Shown piece after piece: positions 25,002 through 33,495 of a stretch of 46,360 bases of DNA. Position 1 is the first letter of the stretch. Every line of letters starts with the position of its first letter. The notes under the pieces were generated by a model. That model worked only from the letters and a program-made list of their open reading frames with translations, had not been told where the DNA came from and did not search any database. Made by a program: the position numbers and the translations under genes. The stretch comes from Burkholderiales bacterium (GTDB lineage Bacteria; Pseudomonadota; Gammaproteobacteria; Burkholderiales; Eutrophovitaceae): contig DATMAN010000096.1 of NCBI GenBank assembly GCA_035560005.1, positions 1 through 46,360 on the forward strand, written 5' to 3'.

Positions 25002-25788
25002 GCTGCAGGCCGGGTTTCTCGGCCGTCTGTTTTCCGCCGACGAGGCGCCGGAGCCGATCGTCGCGCAGGACGCCGGGCGCTTTTCGATCTATCGCGCCAC
25101 GGTGTTCGCCAATCTCGGGGAGGCGCTGCGCGCCGTGTATCCGGTCGTGGAGCGCCTGACCGGCGAGCGGTTCTTCGCCCAGGCCGCCCGCCATTTCGTG
25201 CGGGATTACCCTTCTGCGAGCGGCGATCTGCACCGCTATGGCGCGGAATTTCCCCTGTTTCTGGCATCGTTCCAACCGGCCGCGTCGCTGCCTTACCTTG
25301 CGGACGTCGCGCGGCTGGAGTGGCTCTGGCACGAGGCATTTCACGCTGCCGATCATCAGCCGCTCGACCGCTCGCGCCTGGCGGCGATTCCGGCGGCACA
25401 GTGGCCGCAGCTGCGCCTGGGGTTTCAGCCCGCCGCCCGGCTGCTGCGCTCGCGCTACCCGGTGCATCGCATCTGGCAGGTCAATCAGCCCGACTATCGC
25501 GGCGACGACACGGTAAGTCTCGACGAGGGCGAAGCCCGGCTCCTCGTGTTCCGAGCGGGCTACGACGTGGTGATCCTGGCCCTGTGTGCCGGCGAATACG
25601 CTCTTGTCGATACGGCCATGCGCGGGGCGCAGCTCGCCCGTGCAGTGGAAGAGGCGCTCGCGGTCGACTCCACGCTCGACGTCAATGGCTGCCTGCGCCG
25701 TCTCGTGGAGCGCGAGGTCGTCGTCGATGTGTTCATTGAACCCACCAACGGAGTCCAGCCATGTGGAACAAATCGATGCGGTTCGTGA
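24979..25788 (+). CDS. bufC: BufC-type partner protein (DUF2063) of the MNIO enzyme
   Basis: A 269-residue protein. The N-terminal DUF2063 domain (about residues 5-95) reads [33 protein letters not shown] and PVVERLTGERFFAQAARHFV. The C-terminal half (YPVHRIWQVNQPD and onward) folds as the winged domain thought to bind the precursor peptide. DUF2063 proteins accompany DUF692 enzymes and deliver or position the substrate. The start lies inside bufB (23-base overlap) and the end overlaps the DoxX gene by 28 bases. Confidence 0.93.
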   Translation: MRAHSLPELQAGFLGRLFSADEAPEPIVAQDAGRFSIYRATVFANLGEALRAVYPVVERLTGERFFAQAARHFVRDYPSASGDLHRYGAEFPLFLASFQPAASLPYLADVARLEWLWHEAFHAADHQPLDRSRLAAIPAAQWPQLRLGFQPAARLLRSRYPVHRIWQVNQPDYRGDDTVSLDEGEARLLVFRAGYDVVILALCAGEYALVDTAMRGAQLARAVEEALAVDSTLDVNGCLRRLVEREVVVDVFIEPTNGVQPCGTNRCGS

Positions 25789-26216
25789 CGGCCATCGCCC
25801 GCTGGCTGAATTTCGCCGCTCCGGTGCTGGACCTGGGCATCCGGCTGTATGTGGCAAATGTTTTCTTCAAGTCCGGGCTGACCAAGATCGCGAGCTGGGA
25901 CACCACACTGGTGCTGTTCGAGTACGAGTACGCCGTGCCGCTGCTGCCGACCGCAGTGGCGGCCTGGCTCGCTACCGCCGTCGAGCTGATCTTCCCGGTA
26001 CTGCTTGCCGTCGGGCTGGCCGGTCGCTTCAGCGCTTTCGTGCTGTTCGTGTTCAATTACGTCGCGGTGATCTCCTATCCGGGTTTGTCGGAAGGCGGAT
26101 TCAAGGATCACTTTTACTGGGGCTTCCTGCTGCTGGTGCCGCTGTTCCACGGGCCGGGGAAGTTATCCGTGGACCATCTCATCCGTTGGCGAGTGGAGCG
26201 CGCGCAGCGCCCCTGA
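25761..26216 (+). CDS. DoxX-family membrane protein of the buf operon
   Basis: A 151-residue inner-membrane protein with four helices. VLDLGIRLYVANVFFKSGLT and KIASWDTTLVLFEYEYAVP are the typical DoxX opening, followed by LATAVELIFPVLLAVGLAGR and the FKDHFYWGFLLLVPLFHGPG end. DoxX proteins frequently end bufABC operons; a redox or membrane partner role is proposed, without a defined reaction. It overlaps bufC by 28 bases and is the last gene of the operon, convergent with the EamA transporter gene. Confidence 0.92.
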   Translation: MWNKSMRFVTAIARWLNFAAPVLDLGIRLYVANVFFKSGLTKIASWDTTLVLFEYEYAVPLLPTAVAAWLATAVELIFPVLLAVGLAGRFSAFVLFVFNYVAVISYPGLSEGGFKDHFYWGFLLLVPLFHGPGKLSVDHLIRWRVERAQRP

Positions 26217-26246
26217 GGCCCGTGCCCGGCGCGCAGGTTCCGGGAT

Positions 26247-27158
26247 TCATTCGATCGCCGTTTCCGGTTCCCGCGGCTTGCGACGGTGGCCCAGCGCCAC
26301 GTAAAGGCCGCTCGCCACGATTACCGCCATTCCCAGGAAGGCCGGTGCGTCGGGAAAGTCTCCGAAAACCAGCAAGCCGAACAGCGTAGCCCAGAGGAGT
26401 TGGGCATAGCCGAGCGGCGAGAGAAACGACGCATCGGCCAGCTGCATCGCCTTGATCAGCGCGTAGTGCCCGGCGCCTCCCGCCACACCCAGCAGCATGA
26501 ACAGCGGCCAGTGACGAAGCTGGGGTGTTTCCCAGAAGAAGGGAACGATCGGCGACATCAGCACGCAGCCCACCGCCGCCGTGTAGAAGAAAGTCACCAT
26601 CGGCGGCTGTGTGGCGCTGAACCTGCGAGTCATGATCTGGTACAGGCTGTAGCAGGATGCCGCACCGAGCGCGAGCAGCGCCGGCCACTGCAACATCGCA
26701 CTGCCTGGCCGAACGATGAAAAGCACGCCGGCGAATCCCGCGGCCACCGCGATCCACCGGCTCCGGCCGACCTGCTCGGACAGCAGCCAGACCGCGAGGA
26801 TCGTCACCAGCAGCGGGGAAACGAAACTGATGGCCTTGACCTCCGCCATCGGCAGGAAGCTGAGCGCCCCGAAGTTGAACAGCGTCGAGCCCATCAGCAG
26901 CGCCGCGCGTACCAACTGTCCACCCGGTCGCGCGGTGCGCACCAGGCCGAGTCCCAGCCGTGGCGCAAGCAGCAGCACCATCAGGGCCGTGTGGACGAAG
27001 TAGCGGCTCCAGACGATCATCGGAACCGGGTAGTTGCGGCTCAGGAACTTGGCGGTCGTCTCCAGCACCGAGAAACAGGTGACCATCGCCATCATGTACA
27101 GCACGGCCCGGGCCTGCGCGCTGGAGGCTCGCAGCCGGGCAAGGCTCGAGGAGAACAA
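26247..27158 (-). CDS. EamA/DMT-family transporter
   Basis: A 303-residue membrane protein with ten helices made of two EamA repeats (residues about 15-150 and 160-290). Motifs include VLETTAKFLSRNYPVPMIVW, LPMAEVKAISFVSPLLVTIL and SPLGYAQLLWATLFGLLVFG. The family exports amino acids, nucleotides or other small metabolites; the substrate is not evident. The start given is a TTG without a clear ribosome-binding site; a GTG or ATG around residues 18-22 (VLYMMAM) is also possible. It is convergent with the buf operon and divergent from the next gene. Confidence 0.88.
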   Translation of the reverse strand: MFSSSLARLRASSAQARAVLYMMAMVTCFSVLETTAKFLSRNYPVPMIVWSRYFVHTALMVLLLAPRLGLGLVRTARPGGQLVRAALLMGSTLFNFGALSFLPMAEVKAISFVSPLLVTILAVWLLSEQVGRSRWIAVAAGFAGVLFIVRPGSAMLQWPALLALGAASCYSLYQIMTRRFSATQPPMVTFFYTAAVGCVLMSPIVPFFWETPQLRHWPLFMLLGVAGGAGHYALIKAMQLADASFLSPLGYAQLLWATLFGLLVFGDFPDAPAFLGMAVIVASGLYVALGHRRKPREPETAIE

Positions 27159-27293
27159 GGAATGCGCCGGTCAAGAAGCGAAGGACGCGGATTCTAACCG
27201 ACCCTCGGAATCGCCCTCCAAAAGCGCTAGAATTGCGCCTCCCTGCCAGCAGACCGGCGCTCGGACAGCCTTTCGAAAGACGGAGCCCTCATC

Positions 27294-27845
27294 ATGCGAG
27301 TCGAAGTTCATGTTCACGGAACGGTCCTGCTCAAGGCCGGCACCAGTACGGCTCAGATCGAGGCCGCTCTGCGGCCCTGGCTCGACTACATCGACGAAGA
27401 CAGCCTGGGGGACGCCAAGAGCGTGCATCCGGACGAGCCTGGAATCGTCTTTGATCGGCGCCGGCGGGTGCTCGATGTGTGCTGGACCGGCGACGTGGGA
27501 CGCAGCTTCCGGCAGATCCTGGGTGATGCGCTCGAGGCGCTCAACGCGTACAGCGAAGAGGCCGCTTCTTTCGACATCACCTACTATCACGCCGACGGAC
27601 GCGACGAATTCGACGTGATGTTCGTCGGTCCGACCGCGGAGGCGATTCACGAGGCCCGCCGACGGCGGATGTTCGAAGACCTCCGGCACCTGCTCGGCCG
27701 CGAGTTCAGCGAGGCGGAAACCGGCCAGGTGCTCGCGCTGGTCGACCAGCTCTTCGAGCGCCACTGGCAGTCGGCGGAGGACGAATCGCAGCAGCAGTCC
27801 TCCGACGAACAAGCTGCGCCGATCGGCCGCAAGCAGCTGCACTGA
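27294..27845 (+). CDS. conserved-looking cytoplasmic protein of unknown function
   Basis: 183 residues, acidic, no signal peptide and no membrane helix. The N-terminal half alternates short strands and a helix (MRVEVHVHGTVLLKAG, IEAALRPWLDYIDEDSLGDA, VLDVCWTGDVGRSFRQIL), ending with FDITYYHADGRDEFDVMFVG. The C-terminal third is helical and finishes in a Gln/Ser-rich tail. No family was recognised. An alpha/beta ferredoxin-like fold is possible. GACGGAGCC precedes the ATG. It reads divergently from the EamA gene and stands 67 bases before the MATE gene. Confidence 0.7.
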   Translation: MRVEVHVHGTVLLKAGTSTAQIEAALRPWLDYIDEDSLGDAKSVHPDEPGIVFDRRRRVLDVCWTGDVGRSFRQILGDALEALNAYSEEAASFDITYYHADGRDEFDVMFVGPTAEAIHEARRRRMFEDLRHLLGREFSEAETGQVLALVDQLFERHWQSAEDESQQQSSDEQAAPIGRKQLH

Positions 27846-27912
27846 ATCGCGGCCAGCCTGGCCGGCGCGGAAGGTTTGCGCCGGCGTCCCCGGCGGCGCG
27901 CGCCGGGGACGG

Positions 27913-29358
27913 GTGTCCGACCAGACGATGAAGAGGGATATCGGCGGCGCGAACGCGCGCCTGCCCGCCGTGCGCCTGGTCGGCGCAAGCCGGAGCGTGG
28001 ATGTGCGGGCCGTCATCGCGCTCGCGCTACCGCTCGTCGCCAATACCAGCATCCAGGCGGTACTCAATCTCACCGATACGTGGTTCGTGGGCCGGCTGTC
28101 CACCGAGGGTCTCGCCGCGGTCGGTGCGGTGTACTGGCTCACCATCGTGGCGATCCTGCTCGCCGGTGGGGCAGCCCTCGCGGTGCAGACCTTCGTGGCA
28201 CAGGCCTTCGGCGCGGGAGACCACCCGCGCGCGGCGCGCGCGGCGTGGAACGGTCTGTGGGCCGTGCTGTTCACGACCCCGCTGTTCGTCGCCGTGGCGT
28301 TCGCCGGAGAAGCGCTGATCGGCCCGTTCGATCTTCCCGCCGCTATCCACGCTCAGGCGGTGGCCTACTGGTTCCCGCGCATGCTGGGCGGCTCGCTGGC
28401 GCTGGCCGTCTGGGCGCTGACCGGCTTCTTCAACGGCATCGGCCGCACCCAGGTCACCTTGGGCGTAATGACCTTCTCCGCGGTGCTCAACGCCGGCTTG
28501 AATCAGCTGTTCATCTTCGAGTTCGGCTGGGGCGTGGCCGGTGCGGCATGGGCAACGACCACCGCGTTGTTCGCCGCGGCCATGGTCGCAGCGTTGCTTC
28601 TGGCAAGCCGCGGCGTCGACCGGGAGTTCTCCACCCGTGCAGCCCTTGCGTTCGACGCAAAGCTCGCGCGAAATCTCGTGCTGGTCGGCCTGCCGATGGG
28701 GATCTTTCCGGCAATCGACGTCGGCGCCCTGGCGGCTTTCCAGCTCATGCAGTCGGGTTTCGGCGCGGTCGGCGGCGCCGCTTCGCAGATCGTGATGATG
28801 CTGACTTCGATCGCCTACATGCCCACCATGGGGTTCGCCCTCGCCGGCACCACGCTGGTCGGCCAATCGATCGGCGCCGGCGATCACGATTGGGCGGCGC
28901 GCGTGGGCAATACCATCATCGGGCTGTGCGTGACCTATATGGGCTGTGTCAGCGTCTTCCTGGCGCTGGCCGGACCGTGGATCCTTCCGCTGTTCATGGC
29001 AGCCGACGACGCACGGGCCGCGGACGTCGTCGCCCTGGGGCGTGCCCTGTTGTGGTTCGCGGCGGGATACCAGATCTTCGACGGGCTGAACCTGGGCGCA
29101 CAGTTCTGCCTGCGCGGCACGGGCGACATGCGCGTGCCCACCGCGATGATCATCGTGCTGGCCTGGTTCGGATTCGTGCCCTTGTCGCACATGCTGATCT
29201 TTCCGCAGGGCGCGGGCTGGGTGGACTTTCTTCCGCAATTCGGATGGGGCGCGGTCGGCGGCTGGGCGGCTGCGCTGCTCTACACTGCCGCGCTCGGTCT
29301 GGCGGTCTGGCTGCGCTGGCGCTCCGGCGCCTGGCGCCGCATGGCTCTGCCTCGCTGA
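27913..29358 (+). CDS. MATE-family multidrug/toxic compound exporter
   Basis: A 481-residue protein with 12 helices in two homologous halves. The first half opens VIALALPLVANTSIQAVLNL and TDTWFVGRLSTEGLAAVGAV; the second has AASQIVMMLTSIAYMPTMGF and TTLVGQSIGAGDHDWAARVG, both MATE signatures. Efflux of cationic drugs or metabolites driven by Na+ or H+ is expected. The GTG start gives a 35-residue hydrophilic lead; an ATG five codons later is equally plausible. No regulator lies next to it. Confidence 0.9.
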   Translation: MSDQTMKRDIGGANARLPAVRLVGASRSVDVRAVIALALPLVANTSIQAVLNLTDTWFVGRLSTEGLAAVGAVYWLTIVAILLAGGAALAVQTFVAQAFGAGDHPRAARAAWNGLWAVLFTTPLFVAVAFAGEALIGPFDLPAAIHAQAVAYWFPRMLGGSLALAVWALTGFFNGIGRTQVTLGVMTFSAVLNAGLNQLFIFEFGWGVAGAAWATTTALFAAAMVAALLLASRGVDREFSTRAALAFDAKLARNLVLVGLPMGIFPAIDVGALAAFQLMQSGFGAVGGAASQIVMMLTSIAYMPTMGFALAGTTLVGQSIGAGDHDWAARVGNTIIGLCVTYMGCVSVFLALAGPWILPLFMAADDARAADVVALGRALLWFAAGYQIFDGLNLGAQFCLRGTGDMRVPTAMIIVLAWFGFVPLSHMLIFPQGAGWVDFLPQFGWGAVGGWAAALLYTAALGLAVWLRWRSGAWRRMALPR

Positions 29359-29498
29359 TTCCTCGCGCGAACAGCCGAACCTGCGGCCACGATGCAATTT
29401 CCGCGCGCCGGATTTCGATGCAGATGTGTTTCGCGAGACAGGGCAAGCGGTTAAGATAACGCCGCCACGCGGCACCACACGCTTCGACAGGGGGACTC

Positions 29499-30764
29499 AT
29501 GACGATACCCATCCGCATCGCATTTATGTCCATCCTCTGGGCGGCGTGCGCGGCGTTCGCCGCCGCGCCGCTGCCGCAGACCGCCCCCCAGGACGTGGGT
29601 ATTTCACCCGAGCGCCTCGCGAGGCTCACCGCCGTGTACCAGCGTGCAGTCGATTCGGGGGAACTGCCCGGCGCGGTGATCATGATCGCGCGCGACGGCA
29701 AGCTCGCCTACGCGAAGGCGCTGGGTTGGCAGGACAAGGCCCGCAACGTTGCGATGAAGGAAGACTCCATCTTCCGCATCTATTCGATGACCAAGCCGGT
29801 GGTGAGCGTCGCGGCGATGATCCTGGTCGAGGAAGGATTGCTCGGGCTGCACGAACCGATCTCGAAGTACCTCCCGGAGTTCAAGGACATGAAAGTCGGT
29901 GTCGAGGGCACCGATGCCGCCGGGCAACCGACGTTCACGCGCGTGGATGCCAAGCGCCAGATCACGGTGCAGGACCTGCTGCGTCACACTTCCGGACTGA
30001 CCTACGGCGCGTTCGTGCAGAGGACCGCCGTGCAGAGGCTATACAAGGACGCCGGGCTGTGGTCGCAGAAATGGATCCTGGAGGATTTCTGCAAGGCGCT
30101 CGCCAAGCTGCCGCTGCAGCACGAGCCGGGCACCACGTGGGAATATGGCCACTCGACCGACGTGCTCGGCCGGGTGGTCGAAGTGGTCTCCGGCAAACCG
30201 CTCGACCGATTTCTCGCCGAGCGGATCTTCATGCCGCTGGGGATGAACGACACCGCCTTCCACGTGCCTGCCGGCAAGCACGCCCGCCTCGCGGAGCCGA
30301 TCCCGGACAAGTACACCGGCACCGTTCCCGAGCTAATCGACGTGCGCCAGCCGGCGACGTTCTTCGCCGGCGGCCACGGGCTGGTGTCCACGGCGGGAGA
30401 CTACCTGCGCTTCACGCAGATGCTGTTGAACGGAGGGGAGCTTGACGGGGTGCGCATCCTCGGGCCACGCACCGTCGAGTACATGGCCTCGAACCATCTC
30501 CACGAGAAAATCGCGAAGGGCACGAACTATCTCCCGGGACCGGGCTACGGCTTCGGACTCGGCTTCGCCACGCGTCTGGAGGTCGGCATGTCGGAGTGGC
30601 CCGGCTCCGTCGGGGAATTCTTCTGGGGCGGCTACGCCGGCACCTATTTCTGGATCGATCCAGAAGCGAATCTCGCCGTGACCTACATGTCGCAAGAGCC
30701 CGCGCGACGCAACCATTATCGGGTCTTGTTGCGCAACACGGTCTATCAGGCCATCATCCAGTAG
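29499..30764 (+). CDS. exported beta-lactamase-fold serine hydrolase (family VIII esterase/class C-like)
   Basis: 421 residues with a signal peptide (about 1-23, ILWAACAAFAAA). The nucleophile motif S-x-x-K is YSMTKPVV; the second motif Y-x-N is changed to Y-G-H in WEYGHSTDVLG, as in several family VIII carboxylesterases. The third strand reads FWGGYAGTYFWIDP. LLRHTSGLTYG and NGGELDGVRILGP are common to this group. Activity on esters or small lactams is likely; resistance to beta-lactams is not implied. It is exported to the periplasm. A good AGGGGGAC site precedes the ATG. Confidence 0.88.
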   Translation: MTIPIRIAFMSILWAACAAFAAAPLPQTAPQDVGISPERLARLTAVYQRAVDSGELPGAVIMIARDGKLAYAKALGWQDKARNVAMKEDSIFRIYSMTKPVVSVAAMILVEEGLLGLHEPISKYLPEFKDMKVGVEGTDAAGQPTFTRVDAKRQITVQDLLRHTSGLTYGAFVQRTAVQRLYKDAGLWSQKWILEDFCKALAKLPLQHEPGTTWEYGHSTDVLGRVVEVVSGKPLDRFLAERIFMPLGMNDTAFHVPAGKHARLAEPIPDKYTGTVPELIDVRQPATFFAGGHGLVSTAGDYLRFTQMLLNGGELDGVRILGPRTVEYMASNHLHEKIAKGTNYLPGPGYGFGLGFATRLEVGMSEWPGSVGEFFWGGYAGTYFWIDPEANLAVTYMSQEPARRNHYRVLLRNTVYQAIIQ

Positions 30765-30841
30765 ACGGTCCTTCAACGTTGCTTCCTTCTTCGCCCCTCG
30801 CGCGCGCTCTGCCCTCGCCCGGGCGGCGCGACAAGACCCGA

Positions 30842-31465
30842 ATGCTCGCAATCGCCGCCCGCACCCTGATGCTTGCCTGGCTCCTGGCGCTGGGCGCGAT
30901 CGCAACATTGGCTCGGGCACAGGACGAGGCGCCGTCGCGCGAAGCGATCCTGCTCGTGGCGCACCCGTTACTGCTCGACCCGAATTTCTCGCAGAGCGTA
31001 GTGCTGGTCACCTTTCCCCCGGACAGTGGACCCATGGGTGTCATTCTCAACAGGCCGAGCGGCGTGGAGCTGCGCTCGATCTGGCCCGACAGGCCGGAGC
31101 GCCAGGGACGTAGCGACATCATTCATTTCGGCGGACCTCTGGAGCCCGACGGCCTGCTGTTCGTGTTTCGCATGACGCCAGCGCCGGTGCGCGCGCTCTG
31201 GGTCACGGAGGACATCTACTTCAGCGGCGACGGACAGCTCCTCGAGCGGCTGCTTGAGGAAGAGCGTCCGGTCCCGCACCAGCGCTTCTTCGCCGGATAT
31301 TCCGGCTGGGCGCGCGGGCAACTGGAGAGCGAGATCAGCGGCGGCAGCTGGTACGTGCTGCCCGTGGATGCCGGAGTGATCTTCGACATGCCGGTCGAGA
31401 GCATGTGGGAAAAGCTCTTCGAACGCGCCACTCTGCCCCGCGCTGCCGTCGAGAACAGATCTTGA
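30842..31465 (+). CDS. UPF0301/AlgH-like protein with a signal peptide
   Basis: A 207-residue protein: a signal peptide (about 1-26, LMLAWLLALGAIATLARA) followed by a complete UPF0301 (YqgE/AlgH, DUF179) domain. ILLVAHPLLLDPNFSQSVVL, GPMGVILNRPSG, FGGPLEPDGLLFV and FFAGYSGWARGQLESEISGG are the family's defining segments. Most UPF0301 proteins are cytoplasmic and of uncertain function, so the export signal is unusual. An open frame continues upstream, but the signal peptide fixes the ATG. It lies between two forward genes with a 45-base gap to the SDR gene. Confidence 0.88.
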   Translation: MLAIAARTLMLAWLLALGAIATLARAQDEAPSREAILLVAHPLLLDPNFSQSVVLVTFPPDSGPMGVILNRPSGVELRSIWPDRPERQGRSDIIHFGGPLEPDGLLFVFRMTPAPVRALWVTEDIYFSGDGQLLERLLEEERPVPHQRFFAGYSGWARGQLESEISGGSWYVLPVDAGVIFDMPVESMWEKLFERATLPRAAVENRS

Positions 31466-31510
31466 ACCACGGTGCGTGGTTCATGTCGTTATCCGGATTG
31501 AGGAGAGAGA

Positions 31511-32296
31511 ATGGAAGACAGGCTGTTTTCGGTCGAGGGACAGATCGTGCTGGCCTCGGGCGCGAGCCGCGGCATCGGGCGCGCGCTGGCGGAGGGATTC
31601 GCAGCGCGCGGCGCGCAAGTGGTGATCGCCGGCCGCGAGCGCGAAACGCTGGAAAAGACAGCCAGGGAAATCTCTGTCGGCGCGAGCCCGGTCAAGGCGG
31701 TGGTCTGCGACGTGTCCAGACCCCAGGACGTGCAGCGGCTGGTGGACGAGACAGTCAGGGCCTTCGGCCGCATCGATACCCTGCTCAACGTCGCCGGCGT
31801 GAACAAACGCATGAAGATCGAGAACTACACGACCGAGGACTACGACTGGATCGTCGGCATCAATCAGCGCGGTGCCTTCGTGCTCGCGCAGGCGGTCGGG
31901 CGCCAAATGATCGGCCGCAGGCAGGGGTGCATCATCAACATCGACTCGCTCAACACTTACGCGCCGCTCACGGGGGTGGGCCCCTATGCGATGAGCAAGG
32001 CGGCGGTCCTGACGATGACCCGCGCGATGGCCACCGAATGGGGCAGGCACGGCGTGCGCGTCAATTCGATCGCGCCCGGCTTCTTTCCCACCGCGCTCTC
32101 GGAGAAGTTATGGGCGCAGGATCACATGCGCAAATGGGCCGAGGAAGTAACGCCGATGGGCAAGCTGGGCGACGTGAAGGACTTGGTCGGCACCGCGATC
32201 TTCCTGGCTTCGCCGGCCGCGGCGTTCATCACCGGACAGACCATCCGCGTCGACGGAGGCATCACGGCCGGCATCAACTGGCCGATCGAGCTGTAG
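31511..32296 (+). CDS. classical short-chain dehydrogenase/reductase
   Basis: A 261-residue NAD(P)-dependent SDR. The cofactor motif is ASGASRGIGRALAEGFAARG; NVAGVN follows the central strand, and the active site contains S in IDSLNTYAPLTG plus Y-x-x-x-K in PYAMSKAAV. The C-terminal AAAFITGQTIRVDGGITAG is standard. The closest named groups are gluconate 5-dehydrogenases and 3-oxoacyl-ACP reductase-like enzymes; the substrate is not decided. ATTGAGGAGAGAG precedes the ATG. No catabolic partner genes sit beside it. Confidence 0.88.
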   Translation: MEDRLFSVEGQIVLASGASRGIGRALAEGFAARGAQVVIAGRERETLEKTAREISVGASPVKAVVCDVSRPQDVQRLVDETVRAFGRIDTLLNVAGVNKRMKIENYTTEDYDWIVGINQRGAFVLAQAVGRQMIGRRQGCIINIDSLNTYAPLTGVGPYAMSKAAVLTMTRAMATEWGRHGVRVNSIAPGFFPTALSEKLWAQDHMRKWAEEVTPMGKLGDVKDLVGTAIFLASPAAAFITGQTIRVDGGITAGINWPIEL

Positions 32297-32325
32297 GATC
32301 GGGAGAGCAGCGCACGCGGCCGCCC

Positions 32326-33459
32326 ATGCCGTCGCGCACCTTCGCGCTGCTGCTCTTTCTGCTCGCTGGCGCACCCCTGCATGCACTCGAGCTGTCCCTG
32401 CTCCCCGGGACGCAAGAGGCCGCAGCCGGAGGATCTTTCTCCATCGTGCTGGTTGCCACCAACGACTCGACCGAGACGATCCACTATGCCCCACCCGCGC
32501 ATCTGAACCTGAAGGTTCTGGTCGCGGACGGCGAGCGGATCGTCACGCTCGCCCGGGAGGACACAAGCCAGCCGAGCGTTGCCATCCCGGGCGGTGGCTA
32601 CGTGCGCATCCGCTACGCGGGCAGCGCGCCGCAAGCGCTGGCCGGAGACCTGGTGCTGCGCCCCATCGATCTTCCAGCCAATGCCGTGGCAGTCCACGTC
32701 GTGCCAGGCGAGGGCCCAGCCGGAGACTTCTCCCGTCTGACCAGTGCGCTGTCGCCCTACGAACCGATCTATTTCTCGATCGGCACGAGGGCCAATACCA
32801 ATGCGCGCTTTCAGGTGAGCCTGAAGTTTCGCGTCTTCAATCGCAATACCCGCATCGCACTGCTCGAAAAGCTCTATCTCGCCTATTCCCAGTCTTCGCT
32901 CTGGGACCTCGAATCTTCCTCCAAGCCGTTCCGCGACTCCAGCTACCGGCCCGGCGTTTTCTTCCTCGACGAGAACGTGTCGCAATGGCCATTCGCCGGC
33001 TCGCGCCTGGGCCTGCAGGCTGGACTGGAGCATGAATCGAACGGCAAGGACGGCACGGCTTCGCGCAGCATCAACATCGTGTTCGTGCGCCCGGCCCTCA
33101 CCTTCCCGCTCGCCCGGGAGTATCAGCTCACACTGGCCCCGAAGATCTATCACTATCTGGACAAGGAAGAGAATCCGGAAATCGACCGCTATCGAGGCAA
33201 CGTGGATTTTCTCGTGCGCCTCGGGCGCGAGGACGGCTGGCTGTTCGACGCAACGCTGCGCCGCGGATTCGCGTCGGACTCCGGCAGCGTGCAGGTGGAC
33301 GCCTCCTACCCGCTGCGGGTGGCGACTTTCGGCAACCTGGGAGGCTATCTGCACCTGCAGTATTTCAACGGCTACGGCGAGAGCCTGATCGATTACGACC
33401 GCAAGCTGCGCTCGCAGTTTCGCGTCGGGCTGATGGTGACCCGCGGGCTGCGCTGGTAG
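32326..33459 (+). CDS. pldA: outer-membrane phospholipase A (PldA) with an extra N-terminal domain
   Basis: A 377-residue outer-membrane protein: a signal peptide (1-20), an extra domain of about 110 residues rich in beta strands, then the OMPLA barrel. Catalytic residues are H236 and S238 in GLEHESNG, with N250 in SRSIN, matching H142, S144 and N156 of E. coli PldA. YFNGYGESLIDYDRK and the final RGLRW are barrel hallmarks. It hydrolyses acyl chains of phospholipids that reach the outer leaflet. The ATG at 32326 begins the signal peptide; the frame stays open far upstream only because of GC-rich DNA overlapping the SDR gene. Confidence 0.92.
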   Translation: MPSRTFALLLFLLAGAPLHALELSLLPGTQEAAAGGSFSIVLVATNDSTETIHYAPPAHLNLKVLVADGERIVTLAREDTSQPSVAIPGGGYVRIRYAGSAPQALAGDLVLRPIDLPANAVAVHVVPGEGPAGDFSRLTSALSPYEPIYFSIGTRANTNARFQVSLKFRVFNRNTRIALLEKLYLAYSQSSLWDLESSSKPFRDSSYRPGVFFLDENVSQWPFAGSRLGLQAGLEHESNGKDGTASRSINIVFVRPALTFPLAREYQLTLAPKIYHYLDKEENPEIDRYRGNVDFLVRLGREDGWLFDATLRRGFASDSGSVQVDASYPLRVATFGNLGGYLHLQYFNGYGESLIDYDRKLRSQFRVGLMVTRGLRW

Positions 33460-33495
33460 CGCGCAGCGCGGCGTCTTGCATGCACTTGGCATCCG

